IMG/VR virus record: IMGVR_UViG_3300020451_000233
Span: 1 to 30,821 of that record
From: a virus
Direction: 5' to 3' (one strand)
DNA: 30,821 nt
Shown here piece after piece: positions 29,222 to 30,821 of the stretch; positions within the stretch are counted from its first letter, which is position 1, and each line of letters starts with the position of its first letter. The notes below the pieces were generated by a model. The model saw only the letters and a program-made list of their open reading frames with translations. It had not been told where the DNA came from and searched no databases. Both the position numbers and the translations under genes were made by a program.

Positions 29222-29255
29222 GTCCTTTGTAGTATTTAATATTTTCGGATTGTTG

Positions 29256-29600
29256 TTATTTTTTACCTTTAGGCAAATTGGCACCTGGTTTACCAACATA
29301 TAATCCAAAGAATGCCGCACCGGCACCTACTATTGTTGATATAAACATTGCCTGAGCATTTGAAGGTTCTGGCAACGTCATGAACCATGTGATTGACTTA
29401 TAGAAAGCATAGATGTAAGCCAACATAATCAGTCTAGGAATAAATCTAAATTTGTCTAATATACCTGCGGTTTTGTTGTACCAAGTTGGTGCTTCGTCAC
29501 CTGTTTTTGGCACAAGGTCTTCTTTTGGAATTTCGTACTCTTTGGAAACTTCTTTTACCTTAACTTTTGGCACTAACATATCTTCTTTTAATTCAGCCAT
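29256..29600 (-). CDS. Membrane protein with two transmembrane segments, holin-like
   Basis: A 114-residue protein. Residues 1-50 are charged and cytoplasm-like (KVKVKEVSKEYEIPKEDL). Segments lie at about 56-74 (RLIMLAYIYAFYKSITWFM) and 84-102 (AMFISTIVGAGAAFFGLYV), and the tail is basic. Two segments with a short loop and a charged tail are common in phage holins, and I recall holin annotations on similar marine phage proteins. The nearby lipoprotein gene gives weak support. Other membrane roles are equally possible. Confidence 0.7.
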   Translation of the reverse strand: MAELKEDMLVPKVKVKEVSKEYEIPKEDLVPKTGDEAPTWYNKTAGILDKFRFIPRLIMLAYIYAFYKSITWFMTLPEPSNAQAMFISTIVGAGAAFFGLYVGKPGANLPKGKK

Positions 29601-29602
29601 TA

Positions 29603-29845
29603 TTATTTCTCCAATTTCTTAATTCGTTTTTCTAAGTCTGCCATCTTTTTAGTTAATGCAGGAAAACGTTTCATTGCTTTTTCTTCTTTGCTTAAAACTT
29701 GTAAATCATATCTTTTTGCCGCCCAATTATAACAGCAGTCAACTTTTGCATAGAACCAAACACCCATTTTAGTTTTCTTGAACCAACTGTTTGTTGCTTG
29801 TCCTAGTATTGCACCTACGATTGATTTAATTAAAAAGAACCACAT
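29603..29845 (-). CDS. Small membrane-anchored protein with coiled-coil end
   Basis: An 80-residue protein. Residues 2-17 are a hydrophobic segment (WFFLIKSIVGAILGQA) and 62-80 form a charged heptad pattern (PALTKKMADLEKRIKKLEK). Neighbouring Cys37 and Cys38 could be modified or paired. An N-terminal anchor with a soluble coiled coil is the layout of inner-membrane spanins, but the protein is short for one. The ATG follows the upstream gene as TAATG. Confidence 0.72.
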   Translation of the reverse strand: MWFFLIKSIVGAILGQATNSWFKKTKMGVWFYAKVDCCYNWAAKRYDLQVLSKEEKAMKRFPALTKKMADLEKRIKKLEK

Positions 29846-30330
29846 TAGATGTTATCCTTGTTAGGCACAATTGAACCATTTCCAAATAGGTCAACGGCTT
29901 TCCATGCGGAAAATTTTTTCCATTGTGCTACTGGTGGATGTGCGTCATTCATTGCAAGAAGAAATACTTTATCGCTTATCACTTTTGCTTTTGCTACTAA
30001 ATCTTTATCTTCTTTTGTTTTCATTTTCCATCTATACTGTCTAATTGTTTTGTACAATATATCGTGAACTATTGCCGCTCTTGCCACGTCCCATGGAGCA
30101 ATCAAGGCCCATGCCGCTCTTGGCACTGATGCTAAATCTGTTTCGAATCCTGCAGGCACAACAATACTTTCAGTTTTGTTTGTGTCTCTTTTTATTTTCA
30201 CACCAACTGCTTTAAGTGTTTTAATTTCGTCTGCTGTAATATCTTTTGTTGTATATGTTAGATCTCTGCCCAGTCTCCAGCCTCTAGGTGGCCAAAACTC
30301 TGTCATCAATCTATCGTTAAACTTTCCCAT
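29845..30330 (-). CDS. DUF1353 family phage protein
   Basis: A 161-residue protein matching DUF1353: FNDRLMTEFWPPRGWRLG at the start, then VPAGFETDLASVPRAAWALI (78-97) and ARAAIVHDILYK (103-114), the conserved Asp/Ser-Pro and His-Asp segments of the family. The family is frequent in phages, often near lysis or tail genes, and its function is unknown. The His-Asp pair suggests a possible metal-dependent peptidase or hydrolase site, which is inference. GAGGAG lies four bases before the ATG. Confidence 0.8.
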   Translation of the reverse strand: MGKFNDRLMTEFWPPRGWRLGRDLTYTTKDITADEIKTLKAVGVKIKRDTNKTESIVVPAGFETDLASVPRAAWALIAPWDVARAAIVHDILYKTIRQYRWKMKTKEDKDLVAKAKVISDKVFLLAMNDAHPPVAQWKKFSAWKAVDLFGNGSIVPNKDNI

Positions 30331-30354
30331 ATAACTCCTCGTCTATAATAGTAG

Positions 30355-30361
30355 TATTTAT
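30355..30361 (-). promoter_or_regulatory. Late promoter motif overlapping the lipoprotein stop codon
   Basis: ATAAATA on the minus strand. Its TAA (30358-30360) stops the lipoprotein gene. The DUF1353 ATG is 24 bases downstream with a GAGGAG between, so a normal leadered late transcript is expected. Confidence 0.65.
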
Positions 30362-30714
30362 TCAGTACCTTCGTAATACTTCTTATACTCTTCTAATAAG
30401 TTGTTTGTTTCCTGTAATTTTTGTCTAATCTGTGCGAAGTTTCTTGCAAGTACTTGGAAGTCCTTGTCTGTTATTCCAAACAACACAGGGTCTATTCCTG
30501 CCTCTTCAAGTTTCTTAAATACTTCTTCTGCATTTTCACTTGTAATGATATGCCAGTAGATCTCTTCCATTTGCAATGGTGTTGGCATAGGGTAGTCTAA
30601 TTTCTCTCTTGGTTTTTCAATTGAGAATATTTTAATTTTCTTTTCGCCACCGATACTACAACCTGTTAGTAATATGATAAATGCTACTGCTAATATTTTA
30701 TTTAAATGGTACAT
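30358..30714 (-). CDS. Small lipoprotein, spanin-like candidate
   Basis: I start at the ATG at 30712-30714 (MYHLNKILAVAFIILLTGCS), giving 118 residues. A TTG at 30729 would add five residues without need. Residues 5-18 are a signal peptide and LLTGC (15-19) is a lipobox with Cys19 as the lipid site. The mature part is helical, with GIDPVLFGITDKDFQVLARN and a coiled end. A lipoprotein of this size in a T4-like phage could be an outer-membrane spanin or a superinfection-exclusion protein. It overlaps the end of the upstream gene by 17 bases. Confidence 0.82.
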   Translation of the reverse strand: MYHLNKILAVAFIILLTGCSIGGEKKIKIFSIEKPREKLDYPMPTPLQMEEIYWHIITSENAEEVFKKLEEAGIDPVLFGITDKDFQVLARNFAQIRQKLQETNNLLEEYKKYYEGTE

Positions 30715-30821
30715 AGTTTGGATTTGCAAGTGCCGGGCACTCTGGGTTAATTTCTGATTTCAATGTTGCTTTAAGTTCTGCTTCGGTGTGTTCTGCACCC
30801 GATGCCAATTCAATACATCTA
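30698..30821 (-). CDS. C-terminal end of an unknown gene (cut by window edge)
   Basis: An open frame enters from the right edge and ends at TAA at 30698-30700, giving about 40 codons that end NPECPALANPNYVPFK. It overlaps the lipoprotein start by 17 bases, the usual close packing here. The fragment is too short to classify. Confidence 0.6.
   Translation of the reverse strand, partial: RCIELASGAEHTEAELKATLKSEINPECPALANPNYVPFK

Noticed and set aside
1-30821. tRNA genes, CRISPR arrays, insertion sequences, attachment sites
   Set aside because: Looked for cloverleaf ends, regular repeats, transposase motifs and long terminal repeats by eye. None was convincing.

Overview
This window reads as a piece of a large T4-like marine myovirus genome of low GC content. 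Every gene I accept lies on the minus strand, so the window is transcribed from high to low coordinates. Evidence for a T4-like phage is a family B DNA polymerase (gp43 type) with a clamp-binding C-terminus, a probable sliding clamp (gp45 type), a DexA-like exonuclease, a DsbA-like protein, late promoters of the ATAAATA type, and many small proteins that I recall from cyanophage and pelagiphage genomes. There are no photosynthesis genes. A SAR11-type host is a guess from base composition and gene content, not something the sequence proves.

Layout in transcription order (high to low). 30.8-29.2 kb: the end of an unknown gene, a lipoprotein, a DUF1353 protein and two small membrane proteins, possibly a lysis or envelope group. 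29.2-25.6 kb: an early proteostasis operon, dnaJ-def-clpA, behind a sigma70-like promoter. 25.6-18.3 kb: a late region of small, basic, often Cys/Trp-bearing proteins. About eight of them start with a shared leader (M-[KR]-hydrophobic-x-[EDN]-hydrophobic) that resembles the T4 capsid-targeting sequence. This group includes a nucleotidyltransferase and a HAD phosphatase, so enzymes may be packaged in the virion. 18.3-15.2 kb: an early operon with peroxiredoxin, a rubrerythrin-like protein, DsbA-like protein, a small HAD protein, GMP reductase and small proteins. 15.2-9.5 kb: replication and DNA modification (gp43, exonuclease, sliding clamp, DpdA-like transglycosylase). 9.5-4.9 kb: Gfo/Idh/MocA and MDR oxidoreductases, a QueD-like protein, a glycosyltransferase and ClpP. 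4.9-0 kb: phosphoribosyltransferase, HIT protein, two SGNH-like proteins, FolE and QueE.

How the genes work together. FolE, QueD-like and QueE would carry GTP to 7-carboxy-7-deazaguanine, and the DpdA-like protein would insert a deazaguanine into DNA. QueC is not in this window. GMP reductase and the phosphoribosyltransferase may reshape the purine pool at the same time. ClpA and ClpP are both phage-encoded, 20 kb apart, and could form a complete protease.

Regulation is unusually readable. Ten sigma70-like promoters have near-consensus boxes, mostly with 17-base spacing. Three have their -10 box exactly six bases before an ATG, which predicts leaderless mRNAs (queD, dnaJ and a short form of the HAD phosphatase). 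The gp43 leader holds a hairpin with a 5-bp stem and an 8-nt loop next to the ribosome binding site, the same geometry as the T4/RB69 gp43 autoregulatory operator. No stretch over 300 bases lacks a gene. I see no tRNA, CRISPR array, insertion sequence or convincing terminator.
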